DNA from: Flammeovirgaceae bacterium
GTDB lineage: Bacteria > Bacteroidota > Bacteroidia > Cytophagales > Cyclobacteriaceae
Assembly: GCA_016712035.1 (NCBI GenBank)
Contig: JADJRT010000019.1
Span: forward strand, 28,797 to 92,796
Direction of reading: 5' to 3'
Length of the DNA stretch: 64,000 bases
Under the pieces are notes generated by a model that worked only from the letters and a program-made list of their open reading frames with translations, had not been told where the DNA came from and ran no database searches. A program made the translations under genes and the position numbers. Shown here in pieces: positions 1 through 9,363 of this stretch (position 1 is the first letter of the stretch; each line of letters starts with the position of its first letter).

Positions 1-98
1 ACAGCCGCAGCGCCTGCACGAAAGGAAATATATTGGAATAAGCCTGCTCCGGGCAAATCAAAATTCTTTTCGATATAGTCGAAGAAGTAGTATAACAT
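1..98 (-). CDS. mraY: MraY, phospho-N-acetylmuramoyl-pentapeptide transferase (5' end only)
   Basis: Only the first 32 codons lie in the window. The start reads MLYYFFDYIEKNFDLPGAG and continues with LFQYISFRAGAAA, which is the typical N-terminus of Bacteroidota MraY. The enzyme is a membrane protein that joins UDP-MurNAc-pentapeptide to undecaprenyl phosphate to make lipid I. The ATG shares one base with the murE stop (TAATG), so translation is probably coupled. The gene continues past the left edge on the minus strand. Confidence 0.9.
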   Translation of the reverse strand, partial: MLYYFFDYIEKNFDLPGAGLFQYISFRAGAAA

Positions 99-1560
99 TA
101 ATTGCTAAACATTTTTAACATTCTTTCTAAAACTTCTTTATCATCAAAGGGGTGCTTTACTCCTTTTATCTCTTGATAATTTTCGTGGCCCTTGCCCGCC
201 ACCAAAATAATGTCCTTCTCTTTCGCCATCATGCAGGCGGTTTTTATTGCTTCTTCCCGATCAACCATCACCAACGTTTTCTTGGCATCGGTAGGGCCAA
301 CTCCTTTTTGCATTTCGCGAATGATTTCCATGGGATCTTCACTGCGTGGATTATCAGAAGTAAAAATCACTTTGCTGGAATACTTACAGGCAATCGCAGC
401 CATCAATGGTCGTTTCGTACGATCGCGATCACCGCCACATCCTACAACAGCAATTACTTGCTCAGCACCCGAACGAAAATTTTCGATTGTCTCTAAAACA
501 TTTTTAAGCGCATCGGGTGTGTGTGCGTAATCAACTATGGCAGTAAACTTCGATCCGGGCAAAACAAGTTCGAACCGACCGGCTGCTCCGGTTTGTGCTG
601 ACAAGCGCATCAACACTAATTCCGGATCCTCATTCAATAAGCAAGCTGCGCCATATACGGCCAGCAAATTATAGGCATTGAAATCACCAATCAATTTAAA
701 CCACACACTTCTCTCACCTAATTCCAATTCAAGACCTTCAATGGAATTGGTGATAATTTTTCCTTTGAAGTCGGCCATCTTCTTAAGGCCATAGGTTTGC
801 TTTTTGGCTTTGCTGTTTTGAAGCATTACCATGCCTCGCTTATCGTCCACATTTACCAAGGCAAAGGCATCGGATGACAAGCCATCAAAAATCCCTTCTT
901 TGCCCGTATATAACTTTCAAAGGTTCGATGATAATCGAGATGATCGTGCGTGATGTTAGTAAATAAACCTCCCGCAAATTGCAACCCTTCAATTCTTCCT
1001 TGCACTACCGCGTGCGAACTCACCTCCATAAAACAATGCGTACACTTTTCATCAAGCATCTTAACCAACATTTCGTTGATCTGGATAGGATCGGGTGTTG
1101 TGTGTGTGGCTGGAACCTCTTTATCCACAATTCTATTAACAACTGTGGATAACATTCCACAACGATAGCCCAGCGAAGTAAAAAGTTTGAATAACAACGT
1201 TACTACAGTAGTCTTTCCATTCGTACCGGTAACACCAACCAGTTTTAGTTTTGAGGCCGGACTTCCATAAAAGTTACAAGCAATGATTCCCAGTGCTTTT
1301 GCACTGTCCTTCACGGTAACGTATGTGATCTTATCTGAAATGGCTTCCGGAAGTTTTTCCACTACAACCGCTATGGCACCATCCGCCAAAGCCTTTGATA
1401 TAAATTCATGGCCATCGGACTGCGTTCCCTTTACTGCGATAAACAAATAACCCGGCTGAACTTTACGCGAATCAAAACAAATTCCCTTCACCTCTTTACT
1501 CATATTACCCGAGGTAGAGGTAATGGGCGCTTTATATAATATGTCTTTCAGTTCTGCCAT
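98..1560 (-). CDS. murE: MurE, UDP-MurNAc-tripeptide synthetase (one frameshift)
   Basis: This cytoplasmic ATP-dependent ligase adds the third stem-peptide residue to UDP-MurNAc-L-Ala-D-Glu. The N-terminal part (235 codons) carries the ATP loop GTNGKTT at residues 112-117 and a THTTPDP segment. The C-terminal part carries VDYAHTPDAL, GCGGDRD and TSDNPRSEDP. The DNPR signature is the one associated with meso-diaminopimelate as substrate. The two parts are out of frame and join near 880-890, where the other frame reads IFDGLSSDAF; this is probably a sequencing indel because the gene is essential. The total length of about 487 aa is normal. The start lies 4 nt after the ftsI stop and the end overlaps mraY by one base. 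Confidence 0.92.
1121..1152. other. Pair of perfect DnaA-box 9-mers inside murE
   Basis: The + strand reads TTATCCACA at 1121-1129 and TGTGGATAA at 1144-1152, two exact consensus DnaA boxes facing each other with 14 bp between. They fall in codons for murE residues around LSTVV and IVDKE, so protein conservation and codon choice may explain them. No AT-rich unwinding region or further boxes were noticed nearby. Function is not established. Confidence 0.3.
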
Positions 1561-1564
1561 TAAC

Positions 1565-3649
1565 TTAATCGCAAATAAATGCTTGACCCTTTGAGATTCT
1601 GGTTCCGGGAGATAGTGATTGATTGCTCACGCGACCTTTCCCTTCAAACGAAACCCGCAAGCCTGACTTCTCCAATAAATAAATAGCATCGCGAAAAGTC
1701 ATTCCCAATACATCAGGCACCTGATCTTTAACCACTGCGTTCTTTTTCCAAACTACACTGCTTCCACTTTTTGCGGTCTTAATCCATTCTTCCTCGGTAG
1801 CCGAATGATTTGAAACACCCTAACTCATTGCTTATCATAGTAAGCTCATCCTGCTTTCCGGCATGAATGGTAGGAAATACTCCCGGCTCCAAGGTCTTGG
1901 TCTTTTCCATGGCCATATGTAAATTGATGTCGCGCGCAAAAATATTGTCGGCAATATCTTTGAATACCGGGCCCGCTACATTATTACCATACTGATAAAA
2001 ACCACGAGGATTTTTGATTAGAACAATCGCTGAATACTTAGGAGCATGGGCGGGAAAGTATCCTACGAAAGAAGTAATGTATCTTTTCTCGTAGCGACCA
2101 TTTTCCAAAATCTGAGCCGTGCCTGTTTTACCAGCAATGCGATAGTGCGCGTTCTTTAAATTTTTAGCCGTTCCATTTTCAACAACGCCCTCCAATAAAA
2201 TACGTAATTGATTAAGCGTTTTGTTTGAACAGATTTTTCCGGTCAGCTTTTCAGTTTCAAAATCCTGCTTAATACGATCAGCTTTACTTACGCTAGTCAC
2301 AAATACAGGCTTAATCATAGTGCCATCATTAGCAACAGCGTTATAAAGAGTAAGTGTATGCAAGGGAGTGATTTCTAATCCATAGCCATAAGCCATCCAC
2401 GGCAAGGTTATTCCACTCCAACCCTTATCAGTCGGTCGGGTGATTTTCGGATAAGCCTCGCCTGTAAGTTGTAATCCTAAGGGCTTGGATAATTTCAAAT
2501 CATCGACATGCGCTAAAAATTTAGAAGGTTTGGTTCCAAAATATTTATCAGTCAACTTAGCCATCGCCACATTCGATGATAATTCAAAAGCCTGCTGAAC
2601 AGTAAGTTTTCCATAACCACCATCGTGATGATCTCTTACTTTGCGATTGTAGAAGGTATATTCTCCGTTACCCGTATTAATGCTATCGGTCAATGCCAGA
2701 TTGGTGTCCTCCAACAAAGCCAACATGGTAACTAATTTAAATGTCGACCCCGGCTCAATCGATCCGCCTACAGCGTGATTAAACTTTTCGTAAAATTCGC
2801 CATGACCGTCACTCCTTAAATTTGAAATCGCTTTGATGTGCCCGGTCTTTACTTCCATTACCACTACCGTACCTTCATCGGCATTGTGGCGCTTCATGGC
2901 CTGATGCAAGAAGTCTCTGCTACATCCTGAAGATTAATATCAATAGTGGAATGAATATCCAATCCATTTATTGCCTTTACATTGTTACCATCAAACACAG
3001 GCTTCCAGGTGCTTCCGGCAATTTTTTGAAAGAGCGCCTCGCCATCCTGGCCGCTTAGCACATCATCAAAACTATATTCGAGTCCAGCGCCCTTACCATC
3101 TTCATTAACATAGCCAACGGTTCTTCTACTTAGATTTGAAAAAGGCCTGTATCGAACATCAACTTTCTCAAAGATTACTCCACCCCGATAGCGACCATCA
3201 CGAAAAATGGGCCACTTCATCATTTCCTTCTTTGTCTGATAGTTAATTTGCTTGCGATTAATTACCACATATTGCTTTCCGGCTACACGGGCGTCTTTTA
3301 GTAATTGCTTGTATTCAGCCGTTGATTTGTCTTTATAATACCTCGATAACATCATAGCCAACGAATCGATGCCTGATTTGAAAATTTCGCTCTTTGCTAA
3401 GGTTGGATCAATGGCCACCTTTATAAAAGGCAGGCTTGTGGCCAGCAAGCTTCCATTATCGGAATAAATATTGCCACGGGTTGCTTTGATCTTTTTGTAG
3501 TCGAAGTTTATTTCTTCACTCATCCTCTCCCACTTATCACCATCAACAAACTGAATGTGACTGATCTTTGCGGCTACACAAACAGCAAACACCATCACAC
3601 ATAAAAATGCAACGCGTACGCGTACTAATATGGATTTTTTAATATTCAC
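1565..3649 (-). CDS. ftsI: FtsI/PBP2-type D,D-transpeptidase with C-terminal PASTA domain (two frameshifts)
   Basis: This septal cell-wall transpeptidase is anchored by one N-terminal membrane segment (about residues 9-28). It has the dimerisation domain with ATRGNIYSDNG and then the penicillin-binding domain. All three catalytic motifs are visible: SxxK in EPGSTFKLV, SxN in ELSSNVAM and KTG in AGKTGTAQ. Two indels break the frame. Near 2900, DVAETS should run into HQAMKRHNADEG. Near 1795, after SNELG, the correct frame continues through SATEEEWIKTAKSG and ends with a PASTA-like module (GMTFRDAIYLLEKSGL to FICD) at 1565. The total is about 694 aa. The start overlaps the ftsL end by 11 nt; murE follows after 4 nt. 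Confidence 0.9.
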
Positions 3650-4040
3650 CTTTCTCTACTACCAGTTTATAGGGCGGATTTACACTTTCTTTCAATCCTA
3701 AATCTTTTACTCTTCTCGCTACTTCACTTTGCTTACTGGCATACATAATGTCGGCCTTCAGCGTAGTGTAATCAGCGCGCAAGTCTTCTACTTCGGTTTG
3801 CATTCTGTCGATCTTACGGGTGGCCTTTTCTGCATAATGCGTATTGCTGATATAAATCAAGCTGAGCAACACAGCAAACAAAATCTTGGGGAGATATTGA
3901 ACCGGAAATCCTTCTTCAAAATAAGATTCCAGTTTCAATTTCTTTTCAAGACCCGAGAAAATACTAGGCCCCGGAGCCGATGGCTTTACCCGGGATTCGT
4001 TGCCGCGTGTGGGTTCTATTCTAAATTTATTATCTGCCAT
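3639..4040 (-). CDS. ftsL: FtsL-like cell division protein
   Basis: This protein of about 133 aa starts at MADNKFRIEP; a longer reading from 4079 adds 13 unlikely residues. It has a polar N-terminal tail, one membrane segment (KILFAVLLSLIYISNTHYAE) and then a heptad-rich coiled coil (RKIDRMQTEVEDLRADYTTL), which is the bitopic FtsL layout. It lies between rsmH and ftsI, the usual ftsL place in the dcw cluster, and overlaps ftsI by 11 nt. The role in the divisome (FtsB/FtsQ partner, recruitment of FtsI) is inferred from family and position, since FtsL sequences are poorly conserved. Confidence 0.8.
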   Translation of the reverse strand: MADNKFRIEPTRGNESRVKPSAPGPSIFSGLEKKLKLESYFEEGFPVQYLPKILFAVLLSLIYISNTHYAEKATRKIDRMQTEVEDLRADYTTLKADIMYASKQSEVARRVKDLGLKESVNPPYKLVVEKGEY

Positions 4041-4053
4041 AACTTTTCTAACT

Positions 4054-4084
4054 AACCTCACCCCTGCCCCTCTCCACAAGAGAG
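4054..4084. repeat. Short CT-rich intergenic palindrome
   Basis: The gap between rsmH and ftsL holds a CT-rich segment (CCTGCCCCTCTCCACAAG core) with a small stem CTCTC/GAGAG at 4070-4074 and 4080-4084. It resembles the CT-rich, GGAG-type intergenic repeats found in many bacterial genomes. A related element with CCTTCTCC/GGAGAAGG arms lies at 57,191-57,249. Confidence 0.35.
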
Positions 4085-4095
4085 AGTTAGAGATC

Positions 4096-5034
4096 TTATA
4101 TTTTCTCCGCTACCCTCAGCTTGGCACTTCGGGCGCGTTTGTTTTCATTTACTTCTTCCTCCGAGGCCTCGATAGGCTTTCGGTTTATTGACTGAAAAGG
4201 TTTGATGGGGTTTCCGTAAAAATCTTTTTCCAATTCCCCAAACACCTTTCCCGTATTTATATAATTCTTCACCAATCTGTCTTCCAGCGAGTGATAGCTC
4301 ATCACCACCAATCGACCCCCAACTTTCATTACATCGCCACATTGGTGCAAAAAATCTTCAAGCGCTTTCATCTCTGCGTTTACTTCGATGCGAAGCGCCT
4401 GAAACACCTGGGCGAAATATTTATGCTCCTTTCCGCGAGAAGCAATGCTTTGTAAAGCAAGTTTTAAATCCAACGTAGTAACCAACGGCTTGGTGGCTCG
4501 TGCCATCACAATTGTTTTGGCTGCAGTCCTGGCATTTTTCAACTCACCATACATACCAAAAATTTTATGCAGGTCTGCCTCCGAATATTCATTCAGAATT
4601 TTAGCCGCGGTAACTTTTCCCTGCTGGTCCATCCGCATATCGAGTGGTCCTTCAAAGCGAGTTGAAAACCCGCGTGCAGGTGAATCGATCTGGTGCGATG
4701 AAATTCCAAGATCAGCCAGAATGCCATCTACCTGAGTTACTCCGTTTAACTTCAAATACTGTTTCATGTATCGGAAGTTGGTTTGACAAAATGTAAAAGA
4801 ACGACTACTGATATTTTCTGCTTGCTTCCTGGCATCCTCATCCTGATCGAAGGCTATCAATCTTCCTTCTTTCAGATTTTCAAGTATGGCCATGCTATGA
4901 CCACCTCCACCAAATGTTACGTCTACATATACACCCTCCGCTTTTATCTGAAGTGCTTCAATGCATTCCGCCAACATTACTGGCTTATGATAGCTGCTAG
5001 ATCCTGGATGCTGGATGTTTGACGACTTACTCAT
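4096..5034 (-). CDS. rsmH: RsmH, 16S rRNA (cytosine-1402 N4) methyltransferase
   Basis: This 312-aa SAM-dependent enzyme methylates 16S rRNA C1402 at N4. Family motifs include HKPVMLAECIEAL near the start, the SAM-binding loop DVTFGGGGHS, ILADLGISSHQID, RGFSTRFEGPLDMRMD and a C-terminal VMSYHSLEDRLVKN. The frame is open from end to end. It is the second gene of the dcw cluster, 39 nt after mraZ, its usual position. The start at 5034 (MSKSSNIQHP) is the only upstream ATG; translation might also begin later, but the HKPVML strand should be kept. Confidence 0.93.
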   Translation of the reverse strand: MSKSSNIQHPGSSSYHKPVMLAECIEALQIKAEGVYVDVTFGGGGHSMAILENLKEGRLIAFDQDEDARKQAENISSRSFTFCQTNFRYMKQYLKLNGVTQVDGILADLGISSHQIDSPARGFSTRFEGPLDMRMDQQGKVTAAKILNEYSEADLHKIFGMYGELKNARTAAKTIVMARATKPLVTTLDLKLALQSIASRGKEHKYFAQVFQALRIEVNAEMKALEDFLHQCGDVMKVGGRLVVMSYHSLEDRLVKNYINTGKVFGELEKDFYGNPIKPFQSINRKPIEASEEEVNENKRARSAKLRVAEKI

Positions 5035-5073
5035 GCCATTTGTTTCCAGTATCTAGTATCCAGCGGCCAGTAT

Positions 5074-5523
5074 CTATTCATTCAGATACTTTTCCGCCAG
5101 CTTTGACAACTCACCCGGATCTTGAATCAGGTGCTTCTCGTAGATTGAAGGATTCCAAACCTCAACTTTGCTCCCCGTGCCAACCAACATCGCATCTTTT
5201 TCAACCTGCGCGTAAGCCAGCATGTTTTTAGGAATCAGAAAACGGCCGTTGCTATCCAACTCTACCGTAACTACTCCCGACAAAAAGTTGCGCTGTAGTT
5301 TGCGATACTCTTCGTTGAACTCGTTAAGACCTGAAATTTTTGAGAAGACCTTCTTGAACTCCACCATAGGATAAATAATGAGGCATTGCTCGAAACCCCG
5401 CCTGATAACAAGCTCCTGCCCTGTGCCATCGGGCTCGGGTAGTTGGGTTTTGATACGCGCGGGCAGCACCAATCTGCCTTTGGCATCAAGCTTACACTCA
5501 TATTCGCTGGTGAAGAAAGTCAT
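5074..5523 (-). CDS. mraZ: MraZ, transcriptional regulator of the dcw cluster
   Basis: This 149-aa protein has two SpoVT/AbrB-like MraZ half domains. Each carries the family DxxGR motif: LDAKGRLVLPARI near residue 13 and LDSNGRFLIPKNM near residue 92. MraZ forms a ring-shaped oligomer that binds direct repeats in front of its own gene and represses the division and cell-wall cluster. It is the first gene of the cluster, with three matching direct repeats just upstream. The frame is intact and the length is typical. Confidence 0.94.
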   Translation of the reverse strand: MTFFTSEYECKLDAKGRLVLPARIKTQLPEPDGTGQELVIRRGFEQCLIIYPMVEFKKVFSKISGLNEFNEEYRKLQRNFLSGVVTVELDSNGRFLIPKNMLAYAQVEKDAMLVGTGSKVEVWNPSIYEKHLIQDPGELSKLAEKYLNE

Positions 5524-5555
5524 GACTTTGTAGTGGTTGTCTATTTTCCTCTAAA

Positions 5556-5600
5556 CAAACATAGTAACTTTCAACCACTTCCAACCACTTTCCCCCACTT
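5556..5600 (-). promoter_or_regulatory. mraZ promoter with three tandem MraZ-type operator repeats
   Basis: Read on the minus strand, 5600-5571 is three consecutive 10-bp units: AAGTGGGGGA, AAGTGGTTGG and AAGTGGTTGA. A GTGG core at exact 10-bp spacing is the arrangement MraZ proteins recognise. Next comes TATGTTTG (5563-5556), a perfect Bacteroidota -7 element TAnnTTTG. A TTGG 17 bp upstream of it (5584-5581) can serve as the -33 element and lies inside the second repeat. Bound MraZ would therefore cover the -33 region, which predicts autorepression. Confidence 0.75.
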
Positions 5601-6139
5601 TTTTACATTTATTAATAAAAAAACATCAGAATAGAGCGCTTTTTGAGTCAGTTGAGACAGAAATGCAGAATTATTGGCGATTAACCAGGTGGTAAAAACA
5701 GGGAAATTGAGGCGAATTTGCTTGTTTATTTGGGTAAAAACGCAAGGAAATGCTGGGCGGCCCTGCTTTCAATCGCTCAAAACCCATCACGCGCAGGTCG
5801 GGCTGTTCAAGTCCTCGCCCCCACACACAAAAAGCCACCCTGCTGTGGGCTTTCCGCTGCCATCCCCTACCGCGAGGATGGTTCATATTATATAGAGAGG
5901 TCTTAAAAAAATTAAACAATTAGGGTCGCGGGTCAGGCGACCCGCTACAACAAAATTTTATGACCAACATTAACTATGTGGGCACGCTCATAGTTCTACT
6001 TTAATACTTTGTTTAATCTAACTCTCCTCAACTCTTTCATTCTCGCAGAGTTCGCGAGGCGGGTAACTCTGCGATGGAAAAATTTTGGTATTACACGCAG
6101 CTTATCAACTACCTCACGATCAAATTTTTCCATACTAAT
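5601..6139. other. Intergenic region of 539 bp with several inverted repeats, no convincing gene
   Basis: No open frame here resembles a protein; the 60-80 codon frames at 5671-5919 are not credible. Several stems are visible. GGGC/GCCC arms enclose a tRNA-like TTCAAGTC loop near 5800-5820, and AAAGCC/GGCTTT arms lie near 5830-5855. A GGGTCGC/GCGACCC hairpin lies near 5920-5945. TCGCAGAGTT (6043-6052) pairs with AACTCTGCGA (6065-6074). ATGGAAAAATTT at 6074-6085 has its inverted copy at 6121-6133. It could hold a structured RNA, a dispersed repeat or a decayed mobile element. Confidence 0.4.
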
Positions 6140-7360
6140 TCAATCTGAGGAATTGGGAACAATTAACTTCGGGCAAGTTGAATTCTTCGTGTAAAGAAAT
6201 CCATTATAATTTTGAAAAAGATCAACGTTCTTAATGTTAGTTGAAAAATTAAATGATGCCTTTATTGAGTGAAGCCTTATATAAGGTAAGGCATTGTTTA
6301 AACGAGTTGAGTCTAAAAAAATAAAGAACGTATCCTCAGTCAGGCCATCAATTCTGGCATATAGTTCATTCTTAAGCATGTCAACTTGTGCTATTTGCAA
6401 TCCCGCACTAGAATTATTTAAAAAAGTCCCTTGGCCAAAATCCATTCCGATCGAATAAAAACTCTCGCCAAACATCTTCCTACAGTAATATCCCATATAC
6501 TTCTGTCTTCCAGAACGAGATATTTTAATATGCTCATTATGGGCCCATATTATAGCTTTCGAATTTCCCTCAGAGTTAATCACCCATTTCACATTTTCAG
6601 CCATTGCGCTATCTCGAGCATTCCAAAAACTTATTGTGTTGCTTTGATTATTAATTCTATTAATTAATTGCTCTATTAATTGAATGTAAAACAAAGCTAG
6701 TTTTGATTCCTTTTCATCGTTTATACAATTGTTAATAATGTTTCTAACTTTCACTAGGCTCAAAACTAGGCTTGAGTCTCGAAGAATTAAGTTCATTTGA
6801 TTGAAATTATTGGGTCTACTATAATAGATTGGAGCGTCTATATCAAAATGAAGTTCCTTTTCAACTTCCTGAAACACTTTTTATCCTTTAAGAGCAACAA
6901 CAATTCTTTTAATGGTTGCGAATCAACTGGAGTATCAATACCAAAAATTTCAATCCTGCTATCATGTCGGTTAAAATTATAGTTACGGGCCCACTCAATA
7001 AAATTCTTAAATTCGATATTCTGAAAAAATGGATACTCTAGATTCTTTAAAATAGTTTCCGATGTTTCTCGTATATCACCGTTTATATATGAATTAATTG
7101 GAATTGCGTCTGTGTAAGGGATTTCTAGACCAACAAGATAAAATCCCTCATTTTCAATAAATTGCCGGGTAATTTTGTCTCGAAACAAGAAAAATTCTCG
7201 TGTTCCGTGCGAAGATTCACCTAATCCTATAATCAACTTTTCTTTTGCAATTCTTGATACAAACTGAAAGTTGCCCTTGAATTAAATTTAATTCTTCTGT
7301 TTCAAGAAGCCTTAATGGGTTAGCTGGTTTGGAGTTATTTATATACGCAAAACACAACCT
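6140..7360 (-). CDS. Erythromycin esterase (Ere) family protein, frameshifted, start uncertain
   Basis: Ere-family enzymes hydrolyse the macrolactone of macrolides; many members have unknown substrates. The first intact segment has LGESSHGTREF, which holds the Glu and catalytic His of the family, then LVGLEIPYTDA with the second Glu. The second segment has WNARDSAMAENVKW and IIWAHNEHI, matching the later Arg and His positions. The parts join near 6870. Upstream, LLETEELNLIQGQ and VSRIAKEKLIIGL sit in different frames, so there is another indel near 7275; the start lies somewhere above about 7300. The gene is visibly more AT-rich than its neighbours, which suggests transfer. The natural substrate cannot be told from sequence. 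Confidence 0.7.
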
Positions 7361-7450
7361 AAAATTAAAAATAGTAGAGTAAGTTTTATATAATATCCTT
7401 CCACAAAGAAAATCAAGCTTAAAAATCAAAAAGAGATTGCTTTTTCTTGT

Positions 7451-7472
7451 CGTCAGGTCTTCCGACCTGACG
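7451..7472. repeat. Perfect 9-bp hairpin (GTCAGGTC type)
   Basis: CGTCAGGTC (7451-7459) and GACCTGACG (7464-7472) form a perfect stem with a TTCC loop. It lies in the gap between the sulfatase and the Ere-like gene. It resembles other short perfect hairpins at gene boundaries here (24,215 and 54,441). There is no T-run after it, so it is not an obvious intrinsic terminator. Confidence 0.5.
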
Positions 7473-7557
7473 AGTTCAAACCTTCGTTCCTTTTGGTCGC
7501 TGACCAACAAGTCGATAAACAAATAAGATACCTTAAATATACAATCCCAAAGCTTTC

Positions 7558-9195
7558 CTACTTCTGAATCTGGTCGATATACTTTTGATCCAATTCATTT
7601 GAGTCTTTATACTTGACTCTTAAATCTGCCAGCTTTGCCTTTAGCATTTGAACTGTCTCGGCATAGGAAGGATCATTATATACATTCTTCATTTCTTTCG
7701 GATCATTTTTCCGATCGTATAATTCCCACTCATCTATATCATAATAAAAGTGCACCAACTTGTAATTTTTGGTCACCACGGCATAATGTCTTTTTACTGC
7801 ATGCACAGCCGGATACTCATAGTAATGATAGTACACGGCATCGCGGCTCCACGCTCCTTCATTACCCGTAAGCAGAGGTATTAAACTTTCTCCTTGCATA
7901 TCGGCTGGAGCCGAAATTTGTGCTGCTTCTAAAAAGGTTTGTGCAAAATCCAGGTTCTGCACCATCTCATCATTGGTGATGCCCGGTGTAATTTTATTTG
8001 GCCATCGTATCAAAAGCGGAGTTTTAAAAGATTCATCATAAATAAACCGCTTGTCGAACCAGCCGTGTTCGCCCAAATAAAATCCCTGGTCGGATGTATA
8101 AATCACCATGGTGTTTTCGGCTAAACCGCTTTCGTCAAGGTAATCCAGCATGCGCCCCACATTGTCGTCAACAGAAGAAATGGTAGCTAAGTAGTCTTGC
8201 ATATAGCGCTGGTATTTCCACTTCATTTTTTCAACATTGGTCATGCCCGGCCAGTTGGCTTTAAAAAATGTATTGATTGAATCCAGCACAGGGTCATACA
8301 AAGCGCGTTGTTCTGCATTGGCGCGACCGTAAGGTCCATAGAAACTATTTTTAAATTCAGGAACAACGGGTTCCACGTTGCCCATGCTTTCCAATGTTTC
8401 AGGTCTGATCTTGCTGTCATGACTGTACATCATGTGCAGCAGCAAATTCATCTCAGCAGTTTTTGCTGCGGTGCCTCTGTTTTTATAATCATCAAACAAC
8501 GTTGTCGGCTCAGGGAAAGTTTTCTTTGTAAACTCTTTAAACTTATCAGGTCGTGGCCACCAAGGTCGGTGCGGTGCCTTATGCAGGTACATTAACATGA
8601 ACGGTTTATCTTTCGCACGTTTTTTGTCTAACCATTCGATAGCAAAGTCGGTGATTAGGTCTGTTACATAACCTGTAATCGTTGTGTCACCTTTGCTCGT
8701 AATAAAATCGGGGTTAATATAATTTCCCTGCCCAGGCAAAATCATAAAGTCATCTACCCCTTTCGGGTTATTGCCAAAATGCAGTTTACCAAACATGGCA
8801 GTAGTGTACCCTGCCTTTTGAAAGAGTTGCGGAAAAGTAATTTGTGAAGTATCAAACGGCATGATATTATCAATCTTGCCATTCAAATGAGAATGTTTTC
8901 CCGTAAGGATAACGGCTCTCGAAGGCGCACAAATAGAATTGGTGACACAGGCATTTGTAAAAAGAATACCCTCTTTCGCAATCCTATCAATATTGGGTGT
9001 TTGAATCAACCGATTATCGTAGGCGCTGATTGCCTGATACGCATGATCATCAGACATGATGAATAGAATGTTAGGGCGAGTGTCACTCTTTTTCGAACAG
9101 GAACAAAGAATGAAAAATAGTAGCGCTATGAAACCGAAATTAAAGAGCGCCATAAGTGATGTATTGCTTGCTCGTGGTATTTTAATATTTTCCAT
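7558..9195 (-). CDS. Sulfatase, probable lipoprotein
   Basis: This 545-aa arylsulfatase-type enzyme hydrolyses sulfate esters, probably on sulfated glycans. The formylglycine motif CAPSR is at residues 89-93; Cys89 would be converted by a formylglycine-generating enzyme encoded elsewhere. Metal-binding segments include FIMSDDHAYQ near residue 47 and YTSDQGFYLGEHGWFDKR near residue 365. The N-terminus is hydrophobic and ends in LCSC, so Cys33 is a likely lipidation site. The frame is intact. A perfect -7 element lies 40 nt upstream and a terminator separates it from the upstream pafA gene, so it is probably transcribed alone. Confidence 0.9.
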   Translation of the reverse strand: MENIKIPRASNTSLMALFNFGFIALLFFILCSCSKKSDTRPNILFIMSDDHAYQAISAYDNRLIQTPNIDRIAKEGILFTNACVTNSICAPSRAVILTGKHSHLNGKIDNIMPFDTSQITFPQLFQKAGYTTAMFGKLHFGNNPKGVDDFMILPGQGNYINPDFITSKGDTTITGYVTDLITDFAIEWLDKKRAKDKPFMLMYLHKAPHRPWWPRPDKFKEFTKKTFPEPTTLFDDYKNRGTAAKTAEMNLLLHMMYSHDSKIRPETLESMGNVEPVVPEFKNSFYGPYGRANAEQRALYDPVLDSINTFFKANWPGMTNVEKMKWKYQRYMQDYLATISSVDDNVGRMLDYLDESGLAENTMVIYTSDQGFYLGEHGWFDKRFIYDESFKTPLLIRWPNKITPGITNDEMVQNLDFAQTFLEAAQISAPADMQGESLIPLLTGNEGAWSRDAVYYHYYEYPAVHAVKRHYAVVTKNYKLVHFYYDIDEWELYDRKNDPKEMKNVYNDPSYAETVQMLKAKLADLRVKYKDSNELDQKYIDQIQK

Positions 9196-9234
9196 CCAAC
9201 TTTTAATTGCGCCCGGTCTTAGGTTTAACTAGTT

Positions 9235-9242
9235 CAAATCTA
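9235..9242 (-). promoter_or_regulatory. Putative sulfatase promoter (-7 element)
   Basis: The minus strand reads TAGATTTG, a perfect TAnnTTTG match, about 40 nt before the sulfatase ATG. No clear -33 TTG was seen at the expected distance, so the call rests on the -7 match and the position. Confidence 0.45.
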
Positions 9243-9304
9243 AAGTAAGAAATTTATGGATTATTGTGAAGCTCCGCTATCTATGCAAACTTTTCAAAAC
9301 TCAA

Positions 9305-9338
9305 TAAATAAAAATGTCAGGTTGAGAAAACCTGACAT
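9305..9338 (-). terminator. Intrinsic terminator of the pafA-like gene
   Basis: AACCTGACAT (9338-9329 on the minus strand reads ATGTCAGGTT) pairs with its inverse at 9323-9314. On the minus strand the hairpin is followed by TTTTTATTTATT. It lies 25 nt after the phosphatase stop codon. Confidence 0.8.
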
Positions 9339-9363
9339 CGTTTGTATAGATACTTTAACAACT

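Noticed and set aside
5790..5830. Possible tRNA 3' half (GTTCAAGTC T-loop with CCCCCAC tail)
   Set aside because: The T-loop matches, but the five-pair T stem cannot form and no anticodon or acceptor partner is present upstream.
5671..5919. 82-codon frame in the mraZ-Ere gap
   Set aside because: Overlaps inverted repeats, has frames open on both strands and no protein-like features.
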